Source: Acidobacteriota bacterium (GTDB lineage: Bacteria > Acidobacteriota > Terriglobia > Bryobacterales > Bryobacteraceae). From it: DNA of 64,000 nucleotides. Below, piece after piece: positions 34,355-42,878 of the stretch (positions are counted from its first letter, which is position 1; each line of letters starts with the position of its first letter). The notes under the pieces were generated by a model. That model saw nothing but the letters and a program-made list of their open reading frames with translations, was not told where the DNA came from and did not search any database. The stretch lies in the NCBI GenBank assembly GCA_025354885.1, contig JANXLY010000056.1, forward strand, positions 1 through 64,000, given 5' to 3'. The position numbers and the translations under genes were made by a program.

Positions 34355-35047
34355 ATGAGAGTTAGTGTGATTCTACCTGCTGCCGGTTTGGGTACGCGAA
34401 TGAGCAAGACGGCGAAGAAACAGTTTTTGCAATTGGACGGAGTGCCGATTCTGATCCATACCCTGCGCCGCTTTGCGAGCGTTGCGAGTGTGGGCGAAAT
34501 CATTATCGCTTGCCGCGCCGAAGACATGGAAGATGTGCACGCGATGCTGAGCGGAGCGCCTATTGAAAAGCCGGTGCGCCTGGTAGAAGGTGGAGATTCG
34601 CGCCAGGAAAGTGTGGAGCATGCTCTCGCAACGGTAGGCGAAGATGTGGAACTAGTTGCCGTGCACGACGCCGTTCGACCCTTTGTGGCTGTTGCGCTGA
34701 TCGAAAAAGTGATTGCCGAAGCGGCAGAGTCGGGCGCAGCGATTCTTGGCATTGTGCCAGTAGACACCGTGAAGCAGGTACACCTTGCCAGGATTCAGAC
34801 AACCATCTCGCGCGACCGCCTGGTGCTGGCGCAGACACCGCAGGTATTCCACACCGGTCTTTTGAAGCAGGCGTTTTTGAAGGCCCGCGAGGATGGCTTT
34901 ATCGGCACGGATGAGTCGAGCCTGGTGGAGCGTCTCGATACCGTTGAAGTGAGAGTGGTGCCGGGCAGTGACCGCAACATCAAGATCACCAAGCCTACCG
35001 ATCTGGATCTGGCGCGGCACTTTCTGGCGGAAGAAAGTGGCAGCTAG
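34355..35047 (+). CDS. ispD: 2-C-methyl-D-erythritol 4-phosphate cytidylyltransferase
   Basis: 230 residues. The nucleotide-binding N-terminus VSVILPAAGLGTRMSKTAKK is diagnostic, followed by KQFLQLDGVPILIHTLRRFA and VAVHDAVRPFV. The enzyme makes CDP-methylerythritol in the MEP isoprenoid pathway. The frame opens 6 codons earlier, but the ATG at 34355 has GGAGG about ten bases upstream and begins the first strand. ispF follows directly, with its TTG start next to this gene's stop. Confidence 0.96.
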   Translation: MRVSVILPAAGLGTRMSKTAKKQFLQLDGVPILIHTLRRFASVASVGEIIIACRAEDMEDVHAMLSGAPIEKPVRLVEGGDSRQESVEHALATVGEDVELVAVHDAVRPFVAVALIEKVIAEAAESGAAILGIVPVDTVKQVHLARIQTTISRDRLVLAQTPQVFHTGLLKQAFLKAREDGFIGTDESSLVERLDTVEVRVVPGSDRNIKITKPTDLDLARHFLAEESGS

Positions 35048-35542
35048 TTGAGCTACGAATATCGCAGTGGGCTGGGCTGGGATTCGCATCGCATCGCAGT
35101 CGGGCGGCCAATGCTGCTCGGCGGTGTGCAGATTGAAAGTGAGTTTGGCCTCGATGGTCACTCGGACGCCGACATACTGTTGCACGCCATAACAGATGCG
35201 TTGCTCGGTGCGTTGGCCCTGGGCGATATCGGCATGCATTTCCCGGATACAGACCCGCGCTGGAAAGGCGCGGGCAGCATGCAGTTTCTGCTCCATGCGC
35301 TGACTCTCGTGAACCAAAAGAATTTTGAAGTAGTAAATCTCGATACCACTGTGATTCTTGAAAAGCCGAAATTGAAAGACTACCGGCAGCAGATTCGCGA
35401 ACATATCGCGAGCAACATGTCTCTGCCCGTGGACTCGGTTTCAGTGAAATTCAAGACAGCGGAAAAGGTCGGGCCGGTGGGTGAAGGCAGAAGCGCGGAA
35501 GCGCAAGCTCTGGTAACAGTTCGCCGGAAGCTAGAATCATAG
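35048..35542 (+). CDS. ispF: 2-C-methyl-D-erythritol 2,4-cyclodiphosphate synthase
   Basis: 164 residues, trimeric enzyme of the MEP pathway. Metal ligands lie in GWDSHRI (Asp-x-His) and DGHSDADILLHAITDALLG; HFPDTDPRWKGAGS is the substrate loop, and KVGPVGEGRSAEAQALV is the C-terminal signature. It starts with TTG immediately after the ispD stop, with no gap, so its translation probably depends on ispD. Confidence 0.95.
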   Translation: MSYEYRSGLGWDSHRIAVGRPMLLGGVQIESEFGLDGHSDADILLHAITDALLGALALGDIGMHFPDTDPRWKGAGSMQFLLHALTLVNQKNFEVVNLDTTVILEKPKLKDYRQQIREHIASNMSLPVDSVSVKFKTAEKVGPVGEGRSAEAQALVTVRRKLES

Positions 35543-35553
35543 ATGAGGTAGAA

Positions 35554-36816
35554 ATGCGCAAAGCGACAATCATATTGGTTTTCTGGATGGGGCTGGCCGC
35601 CGCTTGCGCGCAGGCTGAAGTAACTTACGCGAAAGAAGTTTCGCGCATCCTCGCCGATCGTTGCCAGCAGTGTCATCGTCCTGGCGATATCGGGCCGATG
35701 AGTTTACTCAGCTACGACGATGCTGTGAATTACGCACCCGACATCAAGCGTGTTGTCTCCGGGGGGATCATGCCTCCCTGGAAGCCATCAGAGAGCCACG
35801 GAAAATTCAAGGGAGCTTTTGCTCTCAAGCCAGAAGAGAAACTGGATTTGTTGGCCTGGATCGAAAATGCCACGCCAATGGGCGATGAAGCAGATTTGCC
35901 ACCCAAGCCAGAAGACAAGGGGGCCTGGGTGCTTGGTGAGCCGGATCTCGTGGTGAAGATGCCGGTGGCTTTTGTGCCTGCCCGTGGCAAGGATGTCTAT
36001 CGCTGTTTCGTAGTGCCGACTGGAATGGATGCCGACAAGTTCGTGAGCGCCATTGATATTGTGCCGGGCAATCGCAAGATAGTGCACCATGTGATCGTTT
36101 ATCTGGATTCCACAGGCGAAGCAGAAAAGCTGGATGCAAAGGACGAAGAGCCGGGCTATGACTGTTATGGCGGTCCGGGTTTCGATCTCGGCGGAAGCAA
36201 TCTCTTGAGCCTTCTCATGGACGGTTACACTCTTGGCGGCTGGGCTCCCGGCGCAAGGCCGGAACTCCTTCCCAAAGGAGTTGGAATGAAGCTGGGCAAG
36301 TCGGCAAAGATCATTCTGCAGGTGCACTATTACACCAGTGCCCGCACCGGCGAAGACCAGACTTCAGTTGGCATCTACTTCAACAAAGAGAAGGTAGAAA
36401 AGCAGCTCTACTATCTGCCCGTTGTGCAGACCAGGCTGAACATTGAAGCCGGCGACCCGGCCTCGCTTGCGACCACAAATTTTCCTGTTCTGCCTTTCTT
36501 CGAAATGTCGGTCATCAACGTGTTTCCGCACATGCACTTACTCGGTACGAAGATCGAAGTGGAGAAACAATACAAGGGCGAAAAGGAACAAATAATCCTG
36601 ATCAACAATTGGGATTTCAACTGGCAGGGCGCGTACACTTTTGAGCAGCCCGTTAGGATGCCGGCCAATTCGCAATTGAACCTGCGTTGTATTTTCGACA
36701 ACTCAGTGAACAATCCTCGAAATCCCAATAATCCACTCAAGGCCGTGAAGTGGGGAGAAGGCACTGAAGATGAGATGTGCCTCGCTTTTGTAGGCGTCGT
36801 ATTTGACCGCTTCTAA
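35554..36816 (+). CDS. Secreted cytochrome c/copper type II monooxygenase-like protein
   Basis: 420 residues with a signal peptide (IILVFWMGLAAACAQA). A haem-binding CQQCH (about residues 36-40) lies in a short cytochrome-like module that continues RPGDIGPMSLLSYDDA. The remaining 300 residues match the copper type II ascorbate-dependent monooxygenase fold: KIVHHVIVYLD, ILQVHYYTSA and NVFPHMHLLGTKIEVE supply the His ligands (HHV, HYY, HMH). Known relatives hydroxylate peptidylglycine or dopamine; the substrates of bacterial forms are unknown. It lies 11 bases after ispF; the sigma-54 regulator starts 10 bases after its stop. Confidence 0.82.
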   Translation: MRKATIILVFWMGLAAACAQAEVTYAKEVSRILADRCQQCHRPGDIGPMSLLSYDDAVNYAPDIKRVVSGGIMPPWKPSESHGKFKGAFALKPEEKLDLLAWIENATPMGDEADLPPKPEDKGAWVLGEPDLVVKMPVAFVPARGKDVYRCFVVPTGMDADKFVSAIDIVPGNRKIVHHVIVYLDSTGEAEKLDAKDEEPGYDCYGGPGFDLGGSNLLSLLMDGYTLGGWAPGARPELLPKGVGMKLGKSAKIILQVHYYTSARTGEDQTSVGIYFNKEKVEKQLYYLPVVQTRLNIEAGDPASLATTNFPVLPFFEMSVINVFPHMHLLGTKIEVEKQYKGEKEQIILINNWDFNWQGAYTFEQPVRMPANSQLNLRCIFDNSVNNPRNPNNPLKAVKWGEGTEDEMCLAFVGVVFDRF

Positions 36817-36826
36817 GAAAGACCCG

Positions 36827-38215
36827 ATGCAAGCATTCAAGGCCCGTGTTCTGGTTGTCGATGATGAGGAAAACCAGAGGCGCGGGCTCTCTTCTTTAAT
36901 ACACGGCTGGGGCTATGAGGTGAGAACGGCGGATAACGGCGCTCATGCCCTCGAAGTGCTAGAGACCTGGCCGGCTCAGTTGATTGTGACCGACATGATG
37001 ATGCCGATTCTCGATGGTGCCGGTTTGCTTGAGCGTCTGAGGGAGCAAGCCAATCCACCTCTGGCGATTGTAGTGACAGCGTTTGGAAGTCTTGAGACGG
37101 CACTCAATACGATTCATCAACTGGGCGCATTCTGGTTTCTTGAAAAGCCAATCGATCCTCAGGCGCTAAAACTTCTGCTCAACCGGGCACTGGGCGCGCG
37201 TCGCCTCAGCGAAGACAAAGAAATCCTGGAGCGACAGTTGGGTATTGAGGGACGGCTGGCCGGATTGGTGGGCCAGACCCCGGTGATGATGGAGTTATTT
37301 GGCTTAGTGCAACAGGTTGCGCCGACCAAAGCCTCGGTATTGATTACGGGTGAAAGTGGCACCGGTAAAGAAGTGTTGGCGCGGGCAATTCATCAATTGA
37401 GTCCGAGAGTAAATGAGCCGTTTGTAGCGCTGAATTGTGCTGCGTTACCGGAGAGCCTGATCGAAAGTGAATTGTTCGGGCACGAAAAAGGATCTTTTAC
37501 GGGAGCGCTGGAGCGGCGTGCCGGCTGTTTTGAATTGGCACATCGCGGCACCCTCCTGCTCGACGAAATTGGCGAGATGCCTGTGTCCACGCAGTCGAAG
37601 TTGTTGCGTGTGCTTGAAGATGGCCGTGTGCGAAGGCTTGGGGCCAAAAGCGAAATCGATGTCGATGTGCGAATCGTAGCGGCGACGAACCGCAAACTGG
37701 AGGAGTCGATTGCCAAGGGGGGCTTTCGCGAAGATCTCTTCTACCGTTTGAACGTCTTCCGGCTCGAACTGGCACCCCTCCGTGAACGCATGGATGACCT
37801 GCCCTTACTTGCTGAAACGCTGATTCATCAGCTGAATTCCAAGCATGGGGTGAAAGTGTCTGGAATCGAAGAATCGGCGATGCTGGCGTTGAAGCGCCGC
37901 ACCTGGCCTGGCAACATTCGGGAATTGCGCAATGTGCTGGAGCGCGCCGTGATTCTTGCGGGAGAGGGCTTGATCCGTCTGTCGCATTTGCCTGTTGCGC
38001 CTGGAACAGATGCGGCTGCTGCGCCATCTAACGACCCCGAGGCGATCGTGATTCGAGTGGGTACAACAGTAGATGATGGCGAAAAGGCGTTGATCTTCAA
38101 GACGCTCGACCACACGAAACAGAACAAGACGCGGGCTGCAGAAATTTTGGGAATCAGCTTGAAAACTCTACATAACAAGCTGAAGCAGTACGGGGCTGAC
38201 AGCGCGGAATCCTAA
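36827..38215 (+). CDS. NtrC-type sigma-54-dependent response regulator
   Basis: About 462 residues. The receiver domain begins ARVLVVDDEENQRRG; phosphoacceptor Asp56 is in LIVTDMMMPILDG, and the switch Thr/Lys are in VVTAFGS and FLEKPIDP. The AAA+ domain has Walker A GESGTGKEVLAR, the sigma-54 contact loop GSFTGALER (a variant of GAFTGA) and Walker B LLLDEIGEM. A Fis-type helix-turn-helix (TRAAEILGISLKTLHNKLKQ) ends the protein. The frame begins at TTG 36803 inside the previous gene; ATG 36827 is preferred. Its kinase follows after 6 bases. Confidence 0.95.
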   Translation: MQAFKARVLVVDDEENQRRGLSSLIHGWGYEVRTADNGAHALEVLETWPAQLIVTDMMMPILDGAGLLERLREQANPPLAIVVTAFGSLETALNTIHQLGAFWFLEKPIDPQALKLLLNRALGARRLSEDKEILERQLGIEGRLAGLVGQTPVMMELFGLVQQVAPTKASVLITGESGTGKEVLARAIHQLSPRVNEPFVALNCAALPESLIESELFGHEKGSFTGALERRAGCFELAHRGTLLLDEIGEMPVSTQSKLLRVLEDGRVRRLGAKSEIDVDVRIVAATNRKLEESIAKGGFREDLFYRLNVFRLELAPLRERMDDLPLLAETLIHQLNSKHGVKVSGIEESAMLALKRRTWPGNIRELRNVLERAVILAGEGLIRLSHLPVAPGTDAAAAPSNDPEAIVIRVGTTVDDGEKALIFKTLDHTKQNKTRAAEILGISLKTLHNKLKQYGADSAES

Positions 38216-38221
38216 AGGCCA

Positions 38222-40042
38222 ATGACACTCAAGAGCCGGTTGCGACTGACCATACTGCTTCCTTTGATGGGGGTTGCGGCGGGCTATTCGATGTTCAGCC
38301 TGTCGACTGGCGCGTCGGTGTTGTTTCGCGAAGCTTCCGAGCGGGCAATGCTGCTCGCCAGCCAGACGCAGACCCTGCTTGTGCAAAGAGTGGATGAGTA
38401 TGGCAAGCTGCAACCGGCTGCACCCAGCTTGCGGGAGACCGAGCAGCAGTGGCGCGAAATGGCGAGCAAGGATGTAGCGCTCGCAAAGATGCTCGAGCAG
38501 ACGATGGCATCCTCACGCACGGCCGTGGAGATCGACATCCGCGGACAGGATGGCATCGTGCTGTCCTCCTCCAATCCCATCAGCATTGGCAAGCAGGCAC
38601 GGCAGGCCACTCCGATGAAGTATTGGGCAGAGAGTGGAAGAGCCCGGCAGATGTGGCGTGTATTCACCAAGAAGGAAGAATACGAGACGATCATACCTTT
38701 GGGCTTTCCTGGCAGCAAGAAATCGATGTTCGAGGTTCGGGTTCTGGTTTCGAGTGAATTACTCCGCAATACGCTTGAGCCCGAGGTAGGCAATCTCCTT
38801 TTTGTACTTGCGATTTCGTTGCTCATCTCGGTAGGCATTGCCTTCCTGACGGCGGATTTGGCTTTTCTGCCTTTGCGCCGTCTGAGCGAGGCCATCGATA
38901 AGGTATCGCGCGGAGAAGCGCTGAGCCAGCCAGAAATGCGCGAGGCCCAGGAGGTGCAGGCGGTGGAGAGCAAGCTAAGCCTGCTGGGCGAGCAGGTGCG
39001 CGGGGCCCGCGAAGATTTGAAGCAGATGCGCGGCAATGTGCAGCAGTTGCTCGAACGGATGGAAGATGCGGTCCTGCTTTTTGATGAAGACGAGACGCTC
39101 GTGAATGCAGGCCGATCACTTGAGAAATTCCTGGGCCGTGGCCGATGGGAACTCACCGGAACCCACGTCAGCGAGTTGTTTGTGCCCGGTTCGGCTGCAG
39201 GCGATTTGCTCCATGGGGCGATGGCGCTCAAGCAGAATGTTACCAATGCCGAACTGACGCTTGGGTCGCGAAGAATCGTACTCGACCTGGAGGTGCTTGA
39301 AGCCAAAGGTTACCTGGTGACGATTCGAGACGCCGAAGCAAAGCAGAGCATTTCGAGGCAGTTGGATGTGTCACGCCGCTTGAGTGCGCTCAACCGCCTG
39401 ACGGGCGGCGTGGCGCACGAGATCAAGAATCCCTTGAACTCGATTGGCTTGCACCTCGAAATCCTTCGCGAACGCATTGCCGGTGCCGATCCAGTTGCCG
39501 AAGAGGAACTGCGAATCTTGCGCGAGGAGACCAAGCGCCTGGACAGAGTCGTGAAAACTTTTCTCGACTTCACTCGACCCGTGGAGCTAAAGCTGGTTCA
39601 ATTGGATTTGTGCGAACTGCTCAATGGTCTCGTACAGTTCCTGATGCCGGAGGCCCAGTCGAAGAAGGTCGTTTTCGATGTTGCCTGTGAGAATGATTCC
39701 GCGATCATTCGCGGTGACGAAGACCTGCTGAAGCAGGCCTTCCTGAACTTGTTGCGAAACGGCATGGAGGCGATGCCAGAGGGCGGGCCGCTCGAGGTGA
39801 AGATCCGCAGGGAGCCTGTTGAGATCGTGATAGAGATAGGGGACAAAGGCATTGGAATCCCCGCCGCGAGCCGCGAAAAAATTTTCCAGCTCTACTTTAC
39901 AACCAAGCCGCAGGGAAGCGGAATTGGGTTGGCTATTACATATCGCGTCGTGCAGTTGCACAATGGAAGTATCAACTTCGAGAGTAGTGCGGGCGAGGGA
40001 ACGAAATTTGAGATGCGCTTTCCCAAGTTTGGGGAAGACTGA
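38222..40042 (+). CDS. NtrB-like sensor histidine kinase with periplasmic sensor and PAS domain
   Basis: 606 residues. The order is: membrane helix 1 (about 9-28), an extracytoplasmic domain (about 30-190), membrane helix 2 (about 193-220), HAMP, a short coiled coil, and a PAS domain (LLERMEDAVLLFDEDETLVN, about 275-375). HisKA follows with His in GGVAHEIKNPLNSIGL (about residue 399), then HATPase_c with QAFLNLLRNGMEAMPEGG (N box), IEIGDKGIGIP (G1) and GSGIGLAITYRVV (G2). It pairs with the sigma-54 response regulator directly upstream. The signal is unknown, but the large periplasmic region indicates an external cue. Confidence 0.95.
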   Translation: MTLKSRLRLTILLPLMGVAAGYSMFSLSTGASVLFREASERAMLLASQTQTLLVQRVDEYGKLQPAAPSLRETEQQWREMASKDVALAKMLEQTMASSRTAVEIDIRGQDGIVLSSSNPISIGKQARQATPMKYWAESGRARQMWRVFTKKEEYETIIPLGFPGSKKSMFEVRVLVSSELLRNTLEPEVGNLLFVLAISLLISVGIAFLTADLAFLPLRRLSEAIDKVSRGEALSQPEMREAQEVQAVESKLSLLGEQVRGAREDLKQMRGNVQQLLERMEDAVLLFDEDETLVNAGRSLEKFLGRGRWELTGTHVSELFVPGSAAGDLLHGAMALKQNVTNAELTLGSRRIVLDLEVLEAKGYLVTIRDAEAKQSISRQLDVSRRLSALNRLTGGVAHEIKNPLNSIGLHLEILRERIAGADPVAEEELRILREETKRLDRVVKTFLDFTRPVELKLVQLDLCELLNGLVQFLMPEAQSKKVVFDVACENDSAIIRGDEDLLKQAFLNLLRNGMEAMPEGGPLEVKIRREPVEIVIEIGDKGIGIPAASREKIFQLYFTTKPQGSGIGLAITYRVVQLHNGSINFESSAGEGTKFEMRFPKFGED

Positions 40043-40053
40043 AAGGAGGATCG

Positions 40054-40668
40054 ATGAAAGGCTGGAGCTTGCGAAGCAGATCGATCGTGCTCGCCAGTAT
40101 GCTGGTGCAGCAGGGTTGTCTCTTCAAGAAGACGCCGCCCAAGGCTTCGATTGTGATTCCTCCGGCACCGCAGGCGCAGCCCCCGCAGCCCTTGCCAACG
40201 CCACCACAGTTGGCCGCACCTCAGTCCACAGCCAATGTCAAGGCCGCGCAGATGCCTACTCTGCCGCCGAATTTGCCGCCGCCAGCGACAGACGTCAAGC
40301 CCGCTAAACCCAAACCGGCCAAGAAGAATCCTGTTGCAATTGCCCCGACTGTCGAGGCTCCTGTAACAGCGCAGCCAGACGCCCCGGCGCATGCGATTCC
40401 CTTGCCGACGCCAGGGCCAAGCCTCCAGCCGATACTCGGGAGCAAAGAAATTCAGGAACGGAATCAGCGCATCCAGAACTTCCTTGACAAAGCAAGGTTG
40501 ATCGTTTTGCGTGCAGAGAGATCCCCGCAAAGTGAGCAGCAAAAACAGTTGATCGCCCAAGTGAGAACCTTCCTCCAGCAGGCAGAAGATGCTCGCAAAG
40601 TGGACCTGGTGCGCGCAGAGAATCTGGCCGAGCGGGCGGAAGTATTGTCGCGCGGCTTGAGCCAATAG
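40054..40668 (+). CDS. Proline-rich envelope protein with C-terminal helical segment
   Basis: 204 residues behind a strong ribosome-binding site (AAAGGAGG). The N-terminus has a weak signal (SIVLASMLVQQGC) that may be a lipoprotein signal with Cys22. Residues 30-130 are extremely rich in Pro and Ala (PPAPQAQPPQPLPTPPQLAA), likely an extended spacer across the periplasm. Residues 140-200 form a charged helix pair (EIQERNQRIQNFLDKARLIV). It resembles no family I know by name. It is probably co-transcribed with the two-component genes just upstream (12 bases) and could be a target or accessory of that system. Confidence 0.7.
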   Translation: MKGWSLRSRSIVLASMLVQQGCLFKKTPPKASIVIPPAPQAQPPQPLPTPPQLAAPQSTANVKAAQMPTLPPNLPPPATDVKPAKPKPAKKNPVAIAPTVEAPVTAQPDAPAHAIPLPTPGPSLQPILGSKEIQERNQRIQNFLDKARLIVLRAERSPQSEQQKQLIAQVRTFLQQAEDARKVDLVRAENLAERAEVLSRGLSQ

Positions 40669-40761
40669 TTCGGGGGCGGGGAACTGGACCGTTCTATCAC
40701 GCAGCAACGATCTTTCGACCTTCTGTCGCTAACGACGCTGCAGATTTGTGGACCAAAAAAA

Positions 40762-40790
40762 GCGCCTGCCGCGAGGGATGCGGCAGGCGC
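40762..40790 (-). terminator. Rho-independent terminator of the OmpA-like lipoprotein gene
   Basis: Perfect 11-base stem GCGCCTGCCGC (40762-40772) with its inverse at 40780-40790 around a 7-base loop. On the minus strand it is followed by TTTTTTT (40755-40761). It lies 29 bases past the stop of the minus-strand gene and also faces the end of the rightward operon. Confidence 0.9.
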
Positions 40791-40818
40791 CCAAATTTAC
40801 TCGGAGGAAAAAGCGGCC

Positions 40819-41592
40819 TTAGTTGGCCGATGGAGTCAGTGAAGAAACTTGCGCTGAGGCATGGTCAGCCGAGACGAAAACCTTCATCTCTACGCGTCGA
40901 TTCTGTTTGCGGCCATCGCGCGTCTTATTGTCTGCTGCCTGATTCTCCGGGCCGAAGCCGGCTACGAAGATGCGGTGCAGCGGGATGCTGTGTTTGCCGG
41001 TGAGGTAGCGGACCACGGCATCGGCACGCTTGCGGCTCAGTTCGAGATTGAGATTCTTCGGGCCCGTGTTATCGGTAAAGCCCTGCAATTCAATTACGAA
41101 GTTCTTGAGCCCGTTCACCTTGGTGACCGAGGCGTCCAGCATTTCCATCGATTCCTTGTTCAATTCGGAAATTCCGGTGGCAAAGAAAACCTGATCCGTA
41201 TTGACCAGCTTGAAATTCTGCATGTTTTCCATACGCGTCTGGATCGTTTTGTTCATCGATCCCATATCTTTGCCCAACTGGTCGCCCTTCGCCAATCCCT
41301 GCTCGGCCAGGGAACGCCCATCGGCAGCTTCTTTGCGAGCCAGCTTTGCTTCTTCGCTCGCGGCGTCGGCTTTACCTTGAGCGCCACCGGCGCGCTCGTC
41401 AGCTCGGGCTACTCCGCGTTCGAGTTCTTCAATGGATTTGGCCTGTGTCTTGGTTGTGCCGTCCAGTTCGCCGACCTTTTGCTCGATGGGCGTTACTGTG
41501 GCTTTTACATACTTCTTTGTTGCGCAGCCGGTGATGAATGGTGCCAGCGCCAGAACTGCGATTGTGGTGGAACGAAGAATTGTTGATGTCAT
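40819..41592 (-). CDS. OmpA-family peptidoglycan-binding lipoprotein
   Basis: 257 residues. A lipoprotein signal TIAVLALAPFITGC places Cys at the start of the mature protein. A long coiled coil follows (IEELERGVARADERAGGAQG, Ala/Glu/Lys-rich, about residues 40-125). The OmpA C-terminal domain spans about residues 140-245: FFATGISELNKESMEMLD, IELQGFTDNTGPKNLNLELS and ELSRKRADAVVRYL, with the Asp and Arg (GRKQNRRVEM) that hold diaminopimelate. The open frame runs to 41985, but the ATG at 41592 has AGGAG eight bases before it and begins the lipobox leader. It probably tethers the outer membrane to the wall. Its leader RNA is long and structured. Confidence 0.92.
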   Translation of the reverse strand: MTSTILRSTTIAVLALAPFITGCATKKYVKATVTPIEQKVGELDGTTKTQAKSIEELERGVARADERAGGAQGKADAASEEAKLARKEAADGRSLAEQGLAKGDQLGKDMGSMNKTIQTRMENMQNFKLVNTDQVFFATGISELNKESMEMLDASVTKVNGLKNFVIELQGFTDNTGPKNLNLELSRKRADAVVRYLTGKHSIPLHRIFVAGFGPENQAADNKTRDGRKQNRRVEMKVFVSADHASAQVSSLTPSAN

Positions 41593-41643
41593 GAATTTGC
41601 TCCTGTGGGTTTTGGCGCTTTGGGATGCGTCTGTCGCAAAGAC

Positions 41644-41732
41644 TCTGGCAGTGAACGGAGGACGAACACTGCCAGAACCGGCACTCACGCTACCGCCATT
41701 TGAGCGGCGGTTGCTGCCTCCAAGCGTGAGTG
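41644..41732 (-). promoter_or_regulatory. Two long hairpins in the leader of the OmpA-like gene
   Basis: Within the 497-base gene-free gap 41593-42089. Hairpin A: TCTGGCAGTG (41644-41653) pairs with CACTGCCAGA (41667-41676), loop 13. Hairpin B: CACTCACGCT (41682-41691) pairs with AGCGTGAGTG (41723-41732), with an inner ACCGCC/GGCGGT stem. All pairs are perfect. On the minus strand they lie 52-140 bases before the OmpA-like start codon, so they are probably part of its 5-prime untranslated RNA. No T-run follows either, so they are not typical terminators. The rest of the gap holds AT-rich promoter-like DNA and the element at 42009-42040. Confidence 0.65.
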
Positions 41733-42008
41733 AAAGTGTTGTCATTGCACAAGGGAAGAATGCAAGTAGTATGCCAAACCGCAAAATGCTGCAACTGATT
41801 GATTTGTTTAGCAAGAAGCAAGAGAAAGCTAAGCAGGAAGCCTGTAAAGTCTGCTCTAAGTGGTAGAACTTACCTAGTTTTGACGAATCCCACCCCGCAA
41901 AACCTGCGTGCCGGCAATCGTCCGCGCCGCTTTGCAGTTGTCCACCCGGCTTCGCTCCTGCTGACCGCTTGCGAAATATTAGCAATCCTCAATTTAATGT
42001 CATTAGCC

Positions 42009-42040
42009 CTGGATCTAATGGAACTAAGCAATTTTGTCGA
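42009..42040 (+). promoter_or_regulatory. GGRACTAA element upstream of the first PEP-CTERM-like gene
   Basis: GGATCTAA (42011) and GGAACTAA (42020) lie in tandem. The second continues as GGAACTAAGCAATTTTGTCG, which matches 19 of 21 bases of the element before the paralogue at 44763 (42020-42040 against 44643-44663). It lies about 50 bases before the chosen ATG, where an activator or repressor site or a promoter would be expected. Confidence 0.6.
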
Positions 42041-42089
42041 TGCTTCGTCCATAAGGTGGACTAGAGCCTTCACTCAACCGGCGCACAAA

Positions 42090-42875
42090 ATGATAAGTAC
42101 AAGGGCAATCTTTCTCGGGATCTTGGTCCTCCTTTCAACTACTGAAATGAGCGGTCAGAGCTATAGCTTTTTTTCCACGCTTAGGGCTGGCCTTCCTGGT
42201 GGCGGCGATTGGGAAATCGGGGTGGGGACAACAAGTTCAGCCAGCACGGTAACAAGTGATTTTGGGTATGAGACCTCCGGCCAACAGTACTGGCGGGATG
42301 GGGGGCAACCGCAAAACTTCCGGATTGGCTGGAATGCGGCGGTGAATTCGGCCTATGTGACAGTCTGGAATGCGGTCGGTGTAGCCACCACGGCTACGAT
42401 GAGCAATCCAGGCGCTCAATTATCAGCGAATGCACTCTGGACTTTGCCAGGCGGGTCGATGTTTACCTCGGCAACAGGCTTGAATCAGCCGTCTTCCATA
42501 CTGGTGAGTGGCCTTACTTTGTCCCCCGGTGTCGCTCTCCTGAGTGGCGCACTGCCTGCCGGTTTAGGCGCATCACAGGCCGGCACCTCAGTATTTAACG
42601 CCGTGTCGGCTCCGATTGTGATCAATCCGGCAGCAAACGGCGGCAACTGGTACCTGGATGGGACTGTACGCTTTACGGGCTTAACTACTCAAGGCGGAAA
42701 TGCTTCAAGATCGAGCTTACAATTCATGATGCTCGCAACGGGAAGTGATGTGCCTGAGGCAAGCAGCATACTGCTGATTGGCGGCGGATTGATCACACTC
42801 GCCTTCTTGAAGTCCGCTAAAAAAGCAGCCCAACAACAGCCAAGCAGATCTTCCACTGATCTCGTAGGAAGCTAA
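42090..42875 (+). CDS. Secreted protein with PEP-CTERM-like tail, paralogue A
   Basis: 261 residues. A signal peptide (IFLGILVLLSTTEMSGQS) leads a beta-rich domain of about 200 residues with many Gly, Ser, Thr and aromatic residues (FGYETSGQQYWRDGG, FRIGWNAAVNSAYVTVWNA, NPAANGGNWYLDGTVRFTGL). The C-terminus is SDVPEASSILLIGGG followed by a membrane helix and a Lys-rich end. This is the V-P-E-x-S/helix/basic layout of PEP-CTERM sorting tails, with Ala in place of the second Pro. It has a close paralogue at 44763-45509. Such proteins are cut and anchored or released by an exosortase, which is not in the window. The function is unknown; it may be an extracellular matrix or surface protein. Confidence 0.82.
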   Translation: MISTRAIFLGILVLLSTTEMSGQSYSFFSTLRAGLPGGGDWEIGVGTTSSASTVTSDFGYETSGQQYWRDGGQPQNFRIGWNAAVNSAYVTVWNAVGVATTATMSNPGAQLSANALWTLPGGSMFTSATGLNQPSSILVSGLTLSPGVALLSGALPAGLGASQAGTSVFNAVSAPIVINPAANGGNWYLDGTVRFTGLTTQGGNASRSSLQFMMLATGSDVPEASSILLIGGGLITLAFLKSAKKAAQQQPSRSSTDLVGS

Positions 42876-42878
42876 TTG

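Noticed and set aside
40762..40790. GC-rich inverted repeat considered as a mobile-element end
   Set aside because: It is a single perfect hairpin with a T-run in the right place for termination, with no element between repeats.
41593..41985. N-terminal extension of the OmpA-like frame
   Set aside because: Composition is unlike the protein, the hairpins fall inside it, and the lipoprotein signal with a ribosome site begins at 41592.
41799..42089. N-terminal extension of the first PEP-CTERM-like frame
   Set aside because: The paralogue begins at the signal peptide, and the shared regulatory element lies within this extension.
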